Notes: a model not told the origin generated them from the letters alone. A stretch of 21,941 bases of DNA from CAZAFM01 sp964484395 (GCA_964484395.1 CAZAFM010000034.1:1-21941), one strand, 5' to 3'; shown: positions 8,406-15,528, numbered from the stretch's first letter. A program made the numbers and translations.

Positions 8406-9239
8406 ATGTGGTTTAATCTTGACGATAGCGTAAACTTGCTCTCAATGCTTGGCGCCTTAGTAATTGTAGTACTAACGGTTGGAGTTTTCTTAAATTATGT
8501 TAAGAAGATGAAAGACGCCAAGGCTGAAGGTGAGCTGAAAGATGATAATTGGGATGGAATAGGTGAGTTTAAGAACGATCTTCCTATAGGATGGGCTGCA
8601 ACCTACTTTGTGCTCATTATATGGGGTATTTGGTATTGGTTCTTTGGATATCCTCTAAATGCATTTTCTCAGATTGGTCAATGGAATGAAGAGGTAAAAG
8701 AGTATCAAGCTAAGTTTGAAAGCAAGTGGGCTGATGCAGATGAGCAAACGCTTGTTAATATGGGTGAGAGTATATTCCTAGTTCAATGTGCTCCATGTCA
8801 TGGTGAGACTGCTACTGGTATGGATGGAAAGGCTCAAAATCTTGTTACTTGGGGTAAAGAAGACTACATAATAGAGGTAACCAAAGATGGTGCTGAAGGT
8901 CTAGGTTATCCAGCGCCAATGCCTCCTGATATGGCAAGCCCAGAGGATGCTAAAAAAGCAGCAGCTTATATTATGAAAGAGTTCTCTCCACTAAAAGAGA
9001 CAAAATATCCTGACCTAGTAGATGAGGGTAAAACAGTTTATGACTCAGTTTGCTCATCTTGTCATGGCACGGATGGCAACGGTGTGGATTCAGTGGGGCC
9101 TAGTCTTACAAACCTAGTTGCGGTATCTCTTGATAGAGGTAAAAAAGGCAGCATTGGTAAGATGCCAGCATTTAAAGGTAGATTTAGTGAGGTGCAAGAA
9201 AAAGCACTTAGTTATTACATCTACTCTCTAAACCATTAA
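8406..9239 (+). CDS. ccoP: cbb3-type cytochrome c oxidase, di-heme subunit III
   Basis: 277 residues. There are two membrane spans (about 13-31 and 63-81), the arrangement of the longer CcoP type, then two periplasmic cytochrome c domains with CAPCH (C128, C131, H132) and CSSCH (C216, C219, H220). APMPPDM (about 170-176) and KMPAF near the C-terminus provide the methionine ligands. It receives electrons from soluble cytochrome c. AAGGAG at 8391-8396 precedes the ATG. GGAGG for the next gene follows 1-2 bases after its stop codon. Confidence 0.97.
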   Translation: MWFNLDDSVNLLSMLGALVIVVLTVGVFLNYVKKMKDAKAEGELKDDNWDGIGEFKNDLPIGWAATYFVLIIWGIWYWFFGYPLNAFSQIGQWNEEVKEYQAKFESKWADADEQTLVNMGESIFLVQCAPCHGETATGMDGKAQNLVTWGKEDYIIEVTKDGAEGLGYPAPMPPDMASPEDAKKAAAYIMKEFSPLKETKYPDLVDEGKTVYDSVCSSCHGTDGNGVDSVGPSLTNLVAVSLDRGKKGSIGKMPAFKGRFSEVQEKALSYYIYSLNH

Positions 9240-9252
9240 GGGAGGAAAAGTA

Positions 9253-9453
9253 ATGAACGGACTATTTGGTGTAAATGGGCTTTTAGGGTACTTAGTAGCA
9301 GTTGTTCTGCTACTAAGTGTAGTTTTTTGGTTTGGATTTAATGCCATACAGATTCAGAGTACTACTGCATCGCAGAGTTATGAGCTAGTAAATCCGATGG
9401 ATATCAAAATGATAGATCCAAATAATGCCAATCATGTTAAGATAAACGAATAG
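9253..9453 (+). CDS. DUF4006 family membrane protein, cbb3 accessory
   Basis: 66 residues: a glycine-rich start, one hydrophobic span (about 10-32), then a short polar tail rich in asparagine and isoleucine. Small proteins of this type follow ccoP in Campylobacterota and are named DUF4006. The function is not established; a role in assembly or stability of the oxidase is inferred from position only. GGAGG lies 8 bases before the ATG. The coding sequence contains a strong terminator-like hairpin with a T-run (9288-9328), described separately. Confidence 0.8.
   Translation: MNGLFGVNGLLGYLVAVVLLLSVVFWFGFNAIQIQSTTASQSYELVNPMDIKMIDPNNANHVKINE
9288..9328 (+). terminator. Terminator-like hairpin inside the DUF4006 gene (possible attenuator)
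   Basis: Twelve perfect base pairs (arms 9290-9301 and 9307-9318, core CTTAGTAGCAG and CTGCTACTAAG) close a 5-base loop TTGTT. Two wobble pairs extend the stem to 14 bp, and six T follow (9323-9328) two bases beyond it. This is the shape of an intrinsic terminator, yet it lies about 50 bases past the ccoP stop, within the membrane-span codons of DUF4006. Translation would normally hold it open. Confidence is for the structure acting on transcription. Confidence 0.45.
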
Positions 9454-9469
9454 GCAGAGGAGTTTTTAA

Positions 9470-9571
9470 ATGAACGGATTAGAAAAAGCACTTGCTGCTG
9501 CAAATGTAATAATAGCAATTTTATCAATTGTTGTAGTATTCATCCCTGGAATGCTACTCTATGTTGGCTAA
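9470..9571 (+). CDS. 33-residue single-span membrane peptide
   Basis: A short unrecognised gene between DUF4006 and the TPM-like gene. The product starts MNGLEKALAAANVII and ends MLLYVG, with a hydrophobic span of about 18 residues (13-32) and almost no soluble part. GAGGAG (9457-9462) lies 7 bases before the ATG, as good as any ribosome site in the operon. Its stop codon overlaps the next gene's ATG by one base (TAATG), so it bridges an otherwise empty 117-base gap in a tight operon. Small single-span subunits are known in terminal oxidases, so a cbb3-associated peptide is plausible but unproven. Confidence 0.7.
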   Translation: MNGLEKALAAANVIIAILSIVVVFIPGMLLYVG

Positions 9572-10179
9572 TGTCGCATAGTAGTTTTTTTAAAAGAGGC
9601 TTTTTTGCCTCTTTTGTACTTATATTTATAGCACAGTCACTCTATGCACTTCAGTTTGTATACTCTCCTTCAGGGCTTCTACTACCAAAAACAGTAGAGA
9701 AGATGAATGAAATCTCAGATGAAATATACGCAAAGTCAAATGTTGGACTTTTTGTAACAACTATGGGAACTATAGGGGATGAGAGTATAGAGAGTTTTGA
9801 AGAGAAGATTATAAAAGACCTTCCACCTAGTTATGTACTCATAACACTAGTAAGTGATATAAAAAAGATAGATATAAGAATATCAGATGACTTAGCTAAA
9901 GAGATAGATAAAAATGAGATTTTTTGGGACTATATGGTTCCACTCCTTCCTAAATCAGACAGAGAGTTAACAACAAAAACTATTTCAGCAGTAATCTTTA
10001 ATGGATATATGGAAGCTGCTTATCAGATAAAAGATGCTAAAAATATAGAAGTACTCTCTCTTCCTGATGATGACAGTAGCAGGGTTGGGACAATCATACA
10101 GTGGATATTCTACTTTTTTGCAGGGAGTTTGATTTTGATATTAATAGCTAGTTATATAAAAGGAAGCAAAAGTGAATAA
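9571..10179 (+). CDS. TPM-domain-like membrane-anchored periplasmic protein
   Basis: 202 residues. An N-terminal signal sequence (about 7-27, KRGFFASFVLIFIAQSLYA) precedes a soluble domain (about 30-165), then one membrane span (about 172-193) and a short KGSKSE tail. The soluble domain has the look of the TPM (Psb32/YgcG) fold: a predicted helix starting at LLLPKTVEKMNEISDEIY, then strands in NVGLFVTTMGTIG and SYVLITLVSDIKKIDIRIS. Identification is tentative. TPM-like proteins are linked to assembly or repair of membrane complexes in photosynthetic organisms. Its place in the cbb3 operon suggests an assembly factor. The start overlaps the preceding 33-residue gene. Confidence 0.65.
   Translation: MSHSSFFKRGFFASFVLIFIAQSLYALQFVYSPSGLLLPKTVEKMNEISDEIYAKSNVGLFVTTMGTIGDESIESFEEKIIKDLPPSYVLITLVSDIKKIDIRISDDLAKEIDKNEIFWDYMVPLLPKSDRELTTKTISAVIFNGYMEAAYQIKDAKNIEVLSLPDDDSSRVGTIIQWIFYFFAGSLILILIASYIKGSKSE
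9592..9615 (+). terminator. Second terminator-like hairpin, at the 5' end of the TPM-like gene
   Basis: Nine perfect base pairs (AAAAGAGGC at 9592-9600 with GCCTCTTTT at 9607-9615) close a loop of six T. The 3' arm itself ends in four T. It lies just after the stop of the 33-residue gene, over codons 8-15 of the TPM-like gene. It resembles a weak intrinsic terminator and could lower expression of the distal accessory genes. Confidence 0.4.
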
Positions 10180-10690
10180 AGAGCATAAAAATCTATGGCC
10201 AATAAGCATAGTTATAATTATTTTAGTTGTAGTAGTACTTATCATATACACAGTCAACCTAGCATTTACAAAAAATGTAGTAGCTGATAACAGTTATTTG
10301 AGTGACAAAGACACAGTAGATGCAAATATCAATGAACTTTATAAATCCAAGGTAAAGTTTAGAAACAACCACTCATTAGAGTTTCTAAACAAAAGCTTTG
10401 ATGTAGGTGATAATGTACTAAAAGTTAGTATCACAGATAAAAGCAGCTCTCCTTTTGAAGGGGCTGTATCTGCTTTTGTAACTAGACCTCACACTAGCAA
10501 AGATGATATTGATTTGGGTGAGCTTCAAAAAGTAGAAGCAGGTGAGTATGAGTCTGAAAGCTTTAGTATTGATAATGAAGGAAGGTACAAGGTTATGATA
10601 AAAGTTGACCTTAAAGAGCAAAACACCCCAGCAGTATTTAGCTATGACCTAAACACAACAGGTTGGAAAGCGGAAAATAACAAAAGGTAA
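10172..10690 (+). CDS. FixH family protein
   Basis: 172 residues. A short lysine-containing cytoplasmic start precedes one long membrane span (about 11-32), then a periplasmic beta-rich domain containing GDNVLKVSITDKSSSPFEGAVSAFVTRPHTSKDD and GRYKVMIKVDL, as in FixH/CcoH. FixH proteins are needed for biogenesis or stability of cbb3 oxidase, and position at the end of the cco operon agrees. The start is GTG, overlapping the TPM-like gene by 8 bases, with AAGGAAG 5 bases upstream. Last gene of the operon; it converges with argS, 9 bases between stop codons. Confidence 0.78.
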   Translation: MNKEHKNLWPISIVIIILVVVVLIIYTVNLAFTKNVVADNSYLSDKDTVDANINELYKSKVKFRNNHSLEFLNKSFDVGDNVLKVSITDKSSSPFEGAVSAFVTRPHTSKDDIDLGELQKVEAGEYESESFSIDNEGRYKVMIKVDLKEQNTPAVFSYDLNTTGWKAENNKR

Positions 10691-10710
10691 AAAAGAGGAC
10701 TACATCCTCT
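10689..10710 (-). terminator. Intrinsic terminator of argS, overlapping its stop codon
   Basis: On the minus strand AGAGGA (10710-10705) and TCCTCT (10699-10694) pair around a 5-base loop holding the argS TAG, followed by five more T. On the plus strand the same hairpin is followed by CTTTT, so it may also act weakly on the cco operon. Confidence 0.6.
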
Positions 10711-12283
10711 CTTTTGGCTCAACCCCTATGAGGTTGAGCCCGGTTTTAAGACTCAGAGCTACCATAGAGGCAAGCTTTAGGTATGCTTTTTCATTCTCGC
10801 TTCCTATGACCTTTTGACGGTTATAGAAGCTATGAAACATAGAGGCTAGACTTTTTAGATACTCAGTTACTCTTTGCATCTCTCTTTTTGAGAATGCATC
10901 TTCAAGTATCTGTGGAAGCAAGAGAGCTTCAAAAAGTAGTAGCAACTCTTCATTCCCTAAAACATCTAGATTCTGGCTAATAACCTCTTCTTTGCTTATA
11001 CCTGACTTCTCAAACATAGTGTTTATCCTAGCATAAGCGTAGTTTATGTAGTAGATAGGGTTTGAGCTATCCTCTTTTTTTAAATCCTCTACATCAAACT
11101 CAAGATGTGTATCAGCCTTTTTACTCAAAAATATAAACCTCAAAGCATCTTTACCAATCTCATCAACTACATCTTTGAGAAGTATGAAGTTCCCAGCTCT
11201 TTTGCTCATCTTGTATGGCTCACCGTTTTTTAGTAGTGAGACCATTTGAGATAGTATCACCTCAAGTTTGCTTTCATCATATCCTAGATGCTTTATAGCA
11301 GCCCTAACTCTAGCTATATAACCATGATGATCCGCTCCCCATATATTTATATATCTATCATACTCTTTTAAAAACTTTTGATTGTGGTAGATGATATCCC
11401 CTGCAAGATATGTAGGCTCCCCACTCTCTCTTATGATCACTCTATCCTTCTCATCTCCAAATAGCTCTGATTTTATCCATGTCTTTCCATCTTTGACATA
11501 AGACGCATCATTTTTTTGAAGTTTTATAAAAGTCTCTTTATCATGAGTTAAAACCTCACTTTCACTTACATAGTTATCAAAACTAACTCCAATGCATTTA
11601 AGATTCTCTTTTATCTCTTCAAGCATAAGCTCTTTCCCAAACTCACTAAGCTCAGTTATTGAGGCTTCATCTATACAAAAACTCTCTCCATATTTACTAA
11701 TGGCAAGCTTTGCAATATCATCTATATATTCACCCCTATAGTAGCTCTCAGGATACTCAACTTCAAGACCTTGAAGCTTTTTGCTAGCTAGTAGTATAGA
11801 TAGTCCTAGAAGGTTTATCTGATTTCCAGCATCATTTACATAGTACTCTGTATCTATCTCATACCCAAGATGTTTTCCTATATTATAAAGTGAACTTCCT
11901 ATAATAGCTCCTCTTGCATGACCTATGTGAAGAGGTCCTGTAGGATTAGCACTCACATACTCTAGGAGGATTTTTTCAGAGTTTACTGATTTGGCAAACT
12001 CTTGTGGGTTCTTTAGGGCAGAAGTTGCAAAGCTATCTAAAAATCCGCTACTTAGTTTTATGTTTACAAACCCAGAAACAGCTTCTACACTATCTAGCTC
12101 TTCATATATAGAGAGTTTTTCACATATCTCTTCTGCTATAAGTTTTGGGTTTTTTCTAAGCTCTTTTGCTAAGGAGAAAGCTATAGGAGAGGCGTAGTGT
12201 CCTAGCTCCCTCTTTTTTGGTTTTTCTAGATGTATCTCTTTTTCTATAGCTTTTTCAAGTAGGTTTTTAACGCTTTTGTGCAC
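10700..12283 (-). CDS. argS: Arginyl-tRNA synthetase
   Basis: 527 residues. Class I features are SANPTGPLHIGHARG (about 111-125), GADHHGY and a KMSKRAGN loop. It has a short N-terminal add-on domain and a C-terminal helical DALR-type anticodon-binding region. It charges tRNA-Arg in the cytosol. Start choice: TTG at 12286 is only 2 bases from AGGAG, whereas the adjacent GTG at 12283 has 5-base spacing, so GTG is preferred. That AGGAG overlaps the tatA stop codon, so translation is probably coupled. It ends the acidic protein-gmk-tatA-argS run, the same order as I recall in C. jejuni and H. pylori. Confidence 0.96.
   Translation of the reverse strand: MHKSVKNLLEKAIEKEIHLEKPKKRELGHYASPIAFSLAKELRKNPKLIAEEICEKLSIYEELDSVEAVSGFVNIKLSSGFLDSFATSALKNPQEFAKSVNSEKILLEYVSANPTGPLHIGHARGAIIGSSLYNIGKHLGYEIDTEYYVNDAGNQINLLGLSILLASKKLQGLEVEYPESYYRGEYIDDIAKLAISKYGESFCIDEASITELSEFGKELMLEEIKENLKCIGVSFDNYVSESEVLTHDKETFIKLQKNDASYVKDGKTWIKSELFGDEKDRVIIRESGEPTYLAGDIIYHNQKFLKEYDRYINIWGADHHGYIARVRAAIKHLGYDESKLEVILSQMVSLLKNGEPYKMSKRAGNFILLKDVVDEIGKDALRFIFLSKKADTHLEFDVEDLKKEDSSNPIYYINYAYARINTMFEKSGISKEEVISQNLDVLGNEELLLLFEALLLPQILEDAFSKREMQRVTEYLKSLASMFHSFYNRQKVIGSENEKAYLKLASMVALSLKTGLNLIGVEPKERM
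10716..10747 (+). terminator. Possible terminator of the cco operon embedded in argS
   Basis: Nine perfect base pairs, GGCTCAACC (10716-10724) with GGTTGAGCC (10732-10740), close a 7-base loop and are followed on the plus strand by CGGTTTT. It lies 25 bases past the FixH stop and inside the last codons of convergent argS. The minus-strand version lacks a T-run, so the likely target is the cco transcript. Confidence 0.45.
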
Positions 12284-12291
12284 CAAAACTC

Positions 12292-12528
12292 CTATTTAGA
12301 AGTTTCAGTCTGTGCTGTGGTTGTAGGCTCTTCTTGCTTTTTTTCATCTTTAGTTTCTAGTTTCTCTTTTGTTTTTGAAGCCTCAACCTCCTCATCTTCA
12401 TTCATCTCTTTTTTGAATGTTTTTATACCACTTCCTAGCCCTTTCATAAGCTCTGGAATCTTCTTTGCACCAAAAAGTAGTATTACTATTAGAAGTACGA
12501 CAAGTACTTGAGTCATGCTAACACCCAT
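12292..12528 (-). CDS. tatA: Twin-arginine translocase subunit TatA/E
   Basis: 78 residues: one short membrane span (about 5-20), then the conserved FGAKKIPELMKGLGSGIKTF hinge and amphipathic helix, and a charged glutamate/lysine/threonine-rich tail. This is the TatA pattern; FG at the hinge and absence of a longer helical tail argue against TatB. TatA multimers form the pore for folded, often cofactor-bearing proteins. No tatB or tatC is in the window. AAGGAG lies 8 bases before the ATG. An 81-base gap separates it from gmk, long enough for its own promoter; TACATTAT in that gap is a weak -10 candidate. Confidence 0.93.
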   Translation of the reverse strand: MGVSMTQVLVVLLIVILLFGAKKIPELMKGLGSGIKTFKKEMNEDEEVEASKTKEKLETKDEKKQEEPTTTAQTETSK

Positions 12529-12609
12529 AAAACTCTCCTTAAATTAGTTGCGATAATGTATCACACAAAGGTTTAAAATCGCATAACAATCAATAAATCA
12601 AGATTACTA

Positions 12610-13227
12610 TTAGTGCTTACTCCACTCAGATATAAGATGCTTAGTGTCGTACATCCCTCTTTTGCAAAGTGCCGCATTTGCTATACTTTCTAGCTTCTTA
12701 GCAGAGGGCTCAAGCTCATCATTTAGTATAATGAAATCATACTCATCTATGTTTTTTAGCTCATACATAGCATGAGCTACACGGGTGTTTATACTCTCCT
12801 CACTCTCACTTCCTCTACCTTTTAGCCTCTCTATAAGTTGACCCCTTGTGACCGTATTTACAAAAACAGAAGTTGTGATGTTTTCAAACTCACTTTTTAT
12901 ACTATGATGTCCCTGCACATCTATATCAAATACAACAAGCTTGCCTTTACTAAGAGCTTTGTTCACGGCTTTTTTAGATGTTCCATAGAAGTTTCCATGT
13001 ACTTCCGCCCACTCTAGAAACTCATCTTCATCTATCCCTCTTAAAAACTCCTCTTTACTAACAAAGTGATAATGGACACCATCTTTCTCATGCTCTCTTC
13101 TCTCTCTAGTTGTTGTTGATATAGAGAAGTGGATATTGTCTATCTTTTTTCTGATAATACTCAAAAGACTACTCTTTCCAGATCCACTAGGTCCTGATAT
13201 GACCAGTATAGCCCCTAAACTAGTCAT
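12610..13227 (-). CDS. gmk: Guanylate kinase
   Basis: 205 residues, the normal size. The P-loop is GPSGSGKSS (12-20). The GMP-binding part shows STTTRERREHEKDGVHYHFVSKEEF and FLEWAEVHGNFYGTS, and the lid RLKGRGSESEESINTR. It converts GMP and ATP to GDP and ADP in the cytosol. Its ATG lies inside the 3' end of the acidic-protein gene (8-base overlap, ATGACTAG) and has only a poor ribosome site, so it probably depends on translational coupling to that gene. Confidence 0.96.
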   Translation of the reverse strand: MTSLGAILVISGPSGSGKSSLLSIIRKKIDNIHFSISTTTRERREHEKDGVHYHFVSKEEFLRGIDEDEFLEWAEVHGNFYGTSKKAVNKALSKGKLVVFDIDVQGHHSIKSEFENITTSVFVNTVTRGQLIERLKGRGSESEESINTRVAHAMYELKNIDEYDFIILNDELEPSAKKLESIANAALCKRGMYDTKHLISEWSKH

Positions 13228-14770
13228 TTTTCTTTGGAAAATTGATGTTTATATTCACTGTTGCGCCTTCTAGAAGCTCTTTTAGCTTTGAGATATCCAT
13301 ACTTCCAAGAGCTGCTGCTATATCACTTCCCTCAGCTTTAGCCACAGGAGCTGATTCCTCTTGTTTAGAGCTTTTGTCTTGCTCTATATGTTCATCTTCT
13401 AAGACAGTGTCATCTTCATCCAAAATAGATTCATCAGGCTCATCCATATCTTCATCATCCACATCTTCGCCTAGAGCCTCTCCAAGTGCTTCTGCTGTGA
13501 GGGATGCTAGCTCATCGTTTTCTACTTTTACATCTCCTTCACTCTCATCACCCTCACTCTTTTCATCTTCATCACCTAAAAGCCCTTGTATTTCGGATAT
13601 ATCTCCCTCATCAAGAACGCCACCTAAAGACTCTTCATCTTCACTCTCTATCTCCTTAGCACCCTCTTCAAAGTCCTCTTCATTCTCCAAATCAAGCTCT
13701 GTATCTTCTTCTATCTCATCCATCTCTTCATCCAAACCACCCTCCTCTTCAAGGTTCAAATCTTCTTGCTCCATATCTTCTTCCTCTATATCTATCTCTT
13801 CACTATCATCTATATCATCTATATCATCTAAAGACTCTTCAGCTTCATCAACTTTTTCATCAGCCTCACTACTGTCCTCATTATCTTGATTATCACTCTC
13901 TATATCTTCTGAACTTGGCTCCTCTATATCTTCATTATCTAAGCTCTCTTCTTCAAGTATCTCTTCACCCAAGTCTTCATCAAGGTCTTCGCTTATATCC
14001 TCTTGTGCATCTAGGCTTTCCTCTTCACTCTCACCACTACTCTTATCTTGACTCTCTTCTGCAGGCTCTTCATCATCTATATCAAGCTCATCTTCATCAA
14101 TATCAAAGTCCTCACTATCCAAGTCAAGCTCATCTTCACCACTCTTTTCACCTTTAGCTGAGGACTCTTCTGAGTCTTCAGATACATCAAGCTCATCATC
14201 ATCTAGGCTTTCAGTGTCACTACTACTATCTTCAGATATATCCTTATCTAGCTCATCACTATCTAAGCTCTCATCATCGCTTGAGTCACTACCTAAGTCC
14301 TCATCAAAATCATCTAAGCCTTCTAGCTCATCATCTAGATTAAAATCCGCACTACTGTCATCTTGTTCATCTATAGCCTCATCCCCTCCCTCATCAAAAG
14401 AGGCACTAACATCCTCATCACTTTTAGTATCAGCACCCTCTTCTTTTTGACTTGTATCTTCAGAACTATCTGAGCTTAGCATCTCAACAAGCTCTGTAGG
14501 AAGAAAGGGTTTTTTGATAGATATATCATATCCTTCAGGTACTTCCTTATCTTTTGCACAAAAAATACCAACTTTTGCACTACTGTTTTGCCTAATCTTA
14601 TCCAAAAGCTCATTACTAGCTAGCTCATCATCTACAAATATGTAGTCATAATCATAGCTTTGAATCGCGTCTTCACTTTGAACTATCTCACTCTCTACAC
14701 CTGCTTTTTGTGTGCTAAGGCTCACAAGCTTTTTGACAATTGGGTTTAAATTTATCAGAAGAAGTTTCAT
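13220..14770 (-). CDS. Highly acidic (poly-E/D-rich) protein with a degenerate receiver-like N-terminus
   Basis: 516 residues in three parts. Residues 1-100 look like a CheY-type receiver: MKLLLINLNPIVKKLVS at strand 1, DYIFVDDELAS at the phospho-acceptor strand, and IKKPFLPTELVEML with the conserved Lys-Pro. The acidic pair after strand 1 is replaced by NLN, so phosphorylation is doubtful. Residues ~101-475 are almost entirely Asp, Glu and Ser in irregular repeats, predicted disordered. The last ~35 residues (DIAAALGSMDISKLKELLEGATVNININFP) are ordered. I recall position and composition matching the C. jejuni 'highly acidic protein' and H. pylori 'poly E-rich protein' beside gmk. Function unknown; no signal peptide, so cytosolic. 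Ser-rich open frames on the opposite strand are shadows. Confidence 0.88.
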   Translation of the reverse strand: MKLLLINLNPIVKKLVSLSTQKAGVESEIVQSEDAIQSYDYDYIFVDDELASNELLDKIRQNSSAKVGIFCAKDKEVPEGYDISIKKPFLPTELVEMLSSDSSEDTSQKEEGADTKSDEDVSASFDEGGDEAIDEQDDSSADFNLDDELEGLDDFDEDLGSDSSDDESLDSDELDKDISEDSSSDTESLDDDELDVSEDSEESSAKGEKSGEDELDLDSEDFDIDEDELDIDDEEPAEESQDKSSGESEEESLDAQEDISEDLDEDLGEEILEEESLDNEDIEEPSSEDIESDNQDNEDSSEADEKVDEAEESLDDIDDIDDSEEIDIEEEDMEQEDLNLEEEGGLDEEMDEIEEDTELDLENEEDFEEGAKEIESEDEESLGGVLDEGDISEIQGLLGDEDEKSEGDESEGDVKVENDELASLTAEALGEALGEDVDDEDMDEPDESILDEDDTVLEDEHIEQDKSSKQEESAPVAKAEGSDIAAALGSMDISKLKELLEGATVNININFPKKND

Positions 14771-14789
14771 GTTTTGCTCCCTAGGGCTT

Positions 14790-14808
14790 ACTCAAGAACT
14801 ACTTGAGT
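14790..14808. promoter_or_regulatory. Palindrome between divergent acidic-protein and nuclease genes
   Basis: ACTCAAG (14790-14796) and CTTGAGT (14802-14808) are perfect 7-base arms around AACTA. It ends 11 bases before the nuclease -10 box, covering its -35 region, and falls in the expected 5' leader of the acidic-protein gene. It could be an operator or an mRNA hairpin. A second palindrome, CCCTAGGG (14779-14786), partly overlaps the acidic gene's ribosome site. Confidence 0.45.
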
Positions 14809-14819
14809 TTTAAATATTG

Positions 14820-14825
14820 TATAAT
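14820..14825 (+). promoter_or_regulatory. Putative -10 box of the nuclease gene
   Basis: A perfect TATAAT 33 bases upstream of the nuclease ATG. The complementary strand here reads TTATACAAT, a weaker -10 candidate for the divergent acidic-protein gene, so the two promoters may overlap head to head. Confidence 0.5.
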
Positions 14826-14858
14826 GATATAAATTTATTTTTGCTTTAGAGGTTAAAT

Positions 14859-15395
14859 ATGAGAGCAGTTTTTCTTTTGATGGTGTCACTTTTAGTTCTT
14901 TTTGCAGATGATGGAAGATATGAAGTTTACTTTATGCCAGAAGAAGGCAAGCAAGCTCAAAAAAGAGTAGTAGAACTTATCAAAAGTGCAAAAAACAGAG
15001 TAGATATAGCAATGTATAGCTTCACTAACAAAACAATAGCCAATGCAGTGAAGACAGTCGCAAAAAAAGGAGTTAAAGTAAGAATTGTAGTAGATAAAGA
15101 GGCAAATATAAACTCAAAATATTCCCAAGCAGGGAGGCTAGCCACACTAAAAGGAGTTGATGTATATGCAGCTAGAGGTATAAAATCAAAGAGTGGAAAG
15201 TACTTTGGAAAAATGCACCTAAAATTAGCTGTAATAGACTCTAAGACAACTATTTTAGGTAGTGCAAACTGGAGTAAATCAGCCTTTGAAAGTAGTTATG
15301 AGCTACTATATGTAACAAAAAACTACGCATTAGCAAAAAAATCAAGAGCATTTATGGAAAAAATAGCTAGAGAATCCCAACCATATTACAAGTAG
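14859..15395 (+). CDS. Secreted phospholipase D-family nuclease, NucT-like
   Basis: 178 residues: an N-terminal signal sequence (1-~16, hydrophobic core FLLMVSLLVLFA), then one PLD half-domain. The single HKD motif is HLKLAVID (HxKxxxxD) followed by GSANWSKSAFESSYE, so the active enzyme should be a dimer, as in Nuc of Salmonella. The RVDIAMYSFTN and VKVRIVVDKE segments are typical. By similarity it is an envelope-exposed, metal-independent endonuclease. H. pylori NucT, acting in DNA uptake and purine salvage, is a close analogue, and I recall its gene beside the poly-E gene there too. AGAGG precedes the ATG. It is monocistronic and divergent from the acidic-protein gene. Confidence 0.9.
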   Translation: MRAVFLLMVSLLVLFADDGRYEVYFMPEEGKQAQKRVVELIKSAKNRVDIAMYSFTNKTIANAVKTVAKKGVKVRIVVDKEANINSKYSQAGRLATLKGVDVYAARGIKSKSGKYFGKMHLKLAVIDSKTTILGSANWSKSAFESSYELLYVTKNYALAKKSRAFMEKIARESQPYYK

Positions 15396-15400
15396 AAAAA

Positions 15401-15527
15401 CTCTAGCGGTGCAAAGCACCGTGAGCCTTCCGCTGAGAATCCGAGTGTAGCGACAATTCCGCAACGCAGTGAGGACAAATCATAGCGTTAGCCTAGGCAT
15501 TTGTGAGCTTTGCTCACAAGCTGTGCA
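15401..15527. repeat. GC-rich, hairpin-dense intergenic island between convergent genes
   Basis: The whole gap between the nuclease and fliR stops is richer in G+C than its surroundings. It holds CGGTGC/GCACCG with an AAA loop (15407-15421), TTGTGAGC/GCTCACAA with a TTT loop (15501-15519), a palindrome GCCTAGGC (15491-15498), and an inverted repeat ACAAAT/ATTTGT (15475-15480 and 15499-15504). On the minus strand the first hairpin is followed by CTAGAGTTTTT, so it may terminate fliR. The sequence between is unlike coding DNA. It could be a dispersed repeat, a small RNA or a complex terminator. Confidence 0.5.
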
Positions 15528-15528
15528 A

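Noticed and set aside
13242..14450. Long serine-rich open frames on the plus strand opposite the acidic-protein gene
   Set aside because: They mirror the Asp/Glu/Ser codons of the real minus-strand gene; low complexity, no ribosome sites, no recognisable domain.
13300..14450. Repetitive short motifs (CATCT/CTCATC-like) suggesting a repeat array or CRISPR
   Set aside because: Irregular spacing with intact reading frame; explained by biased Asp/Glu codons.
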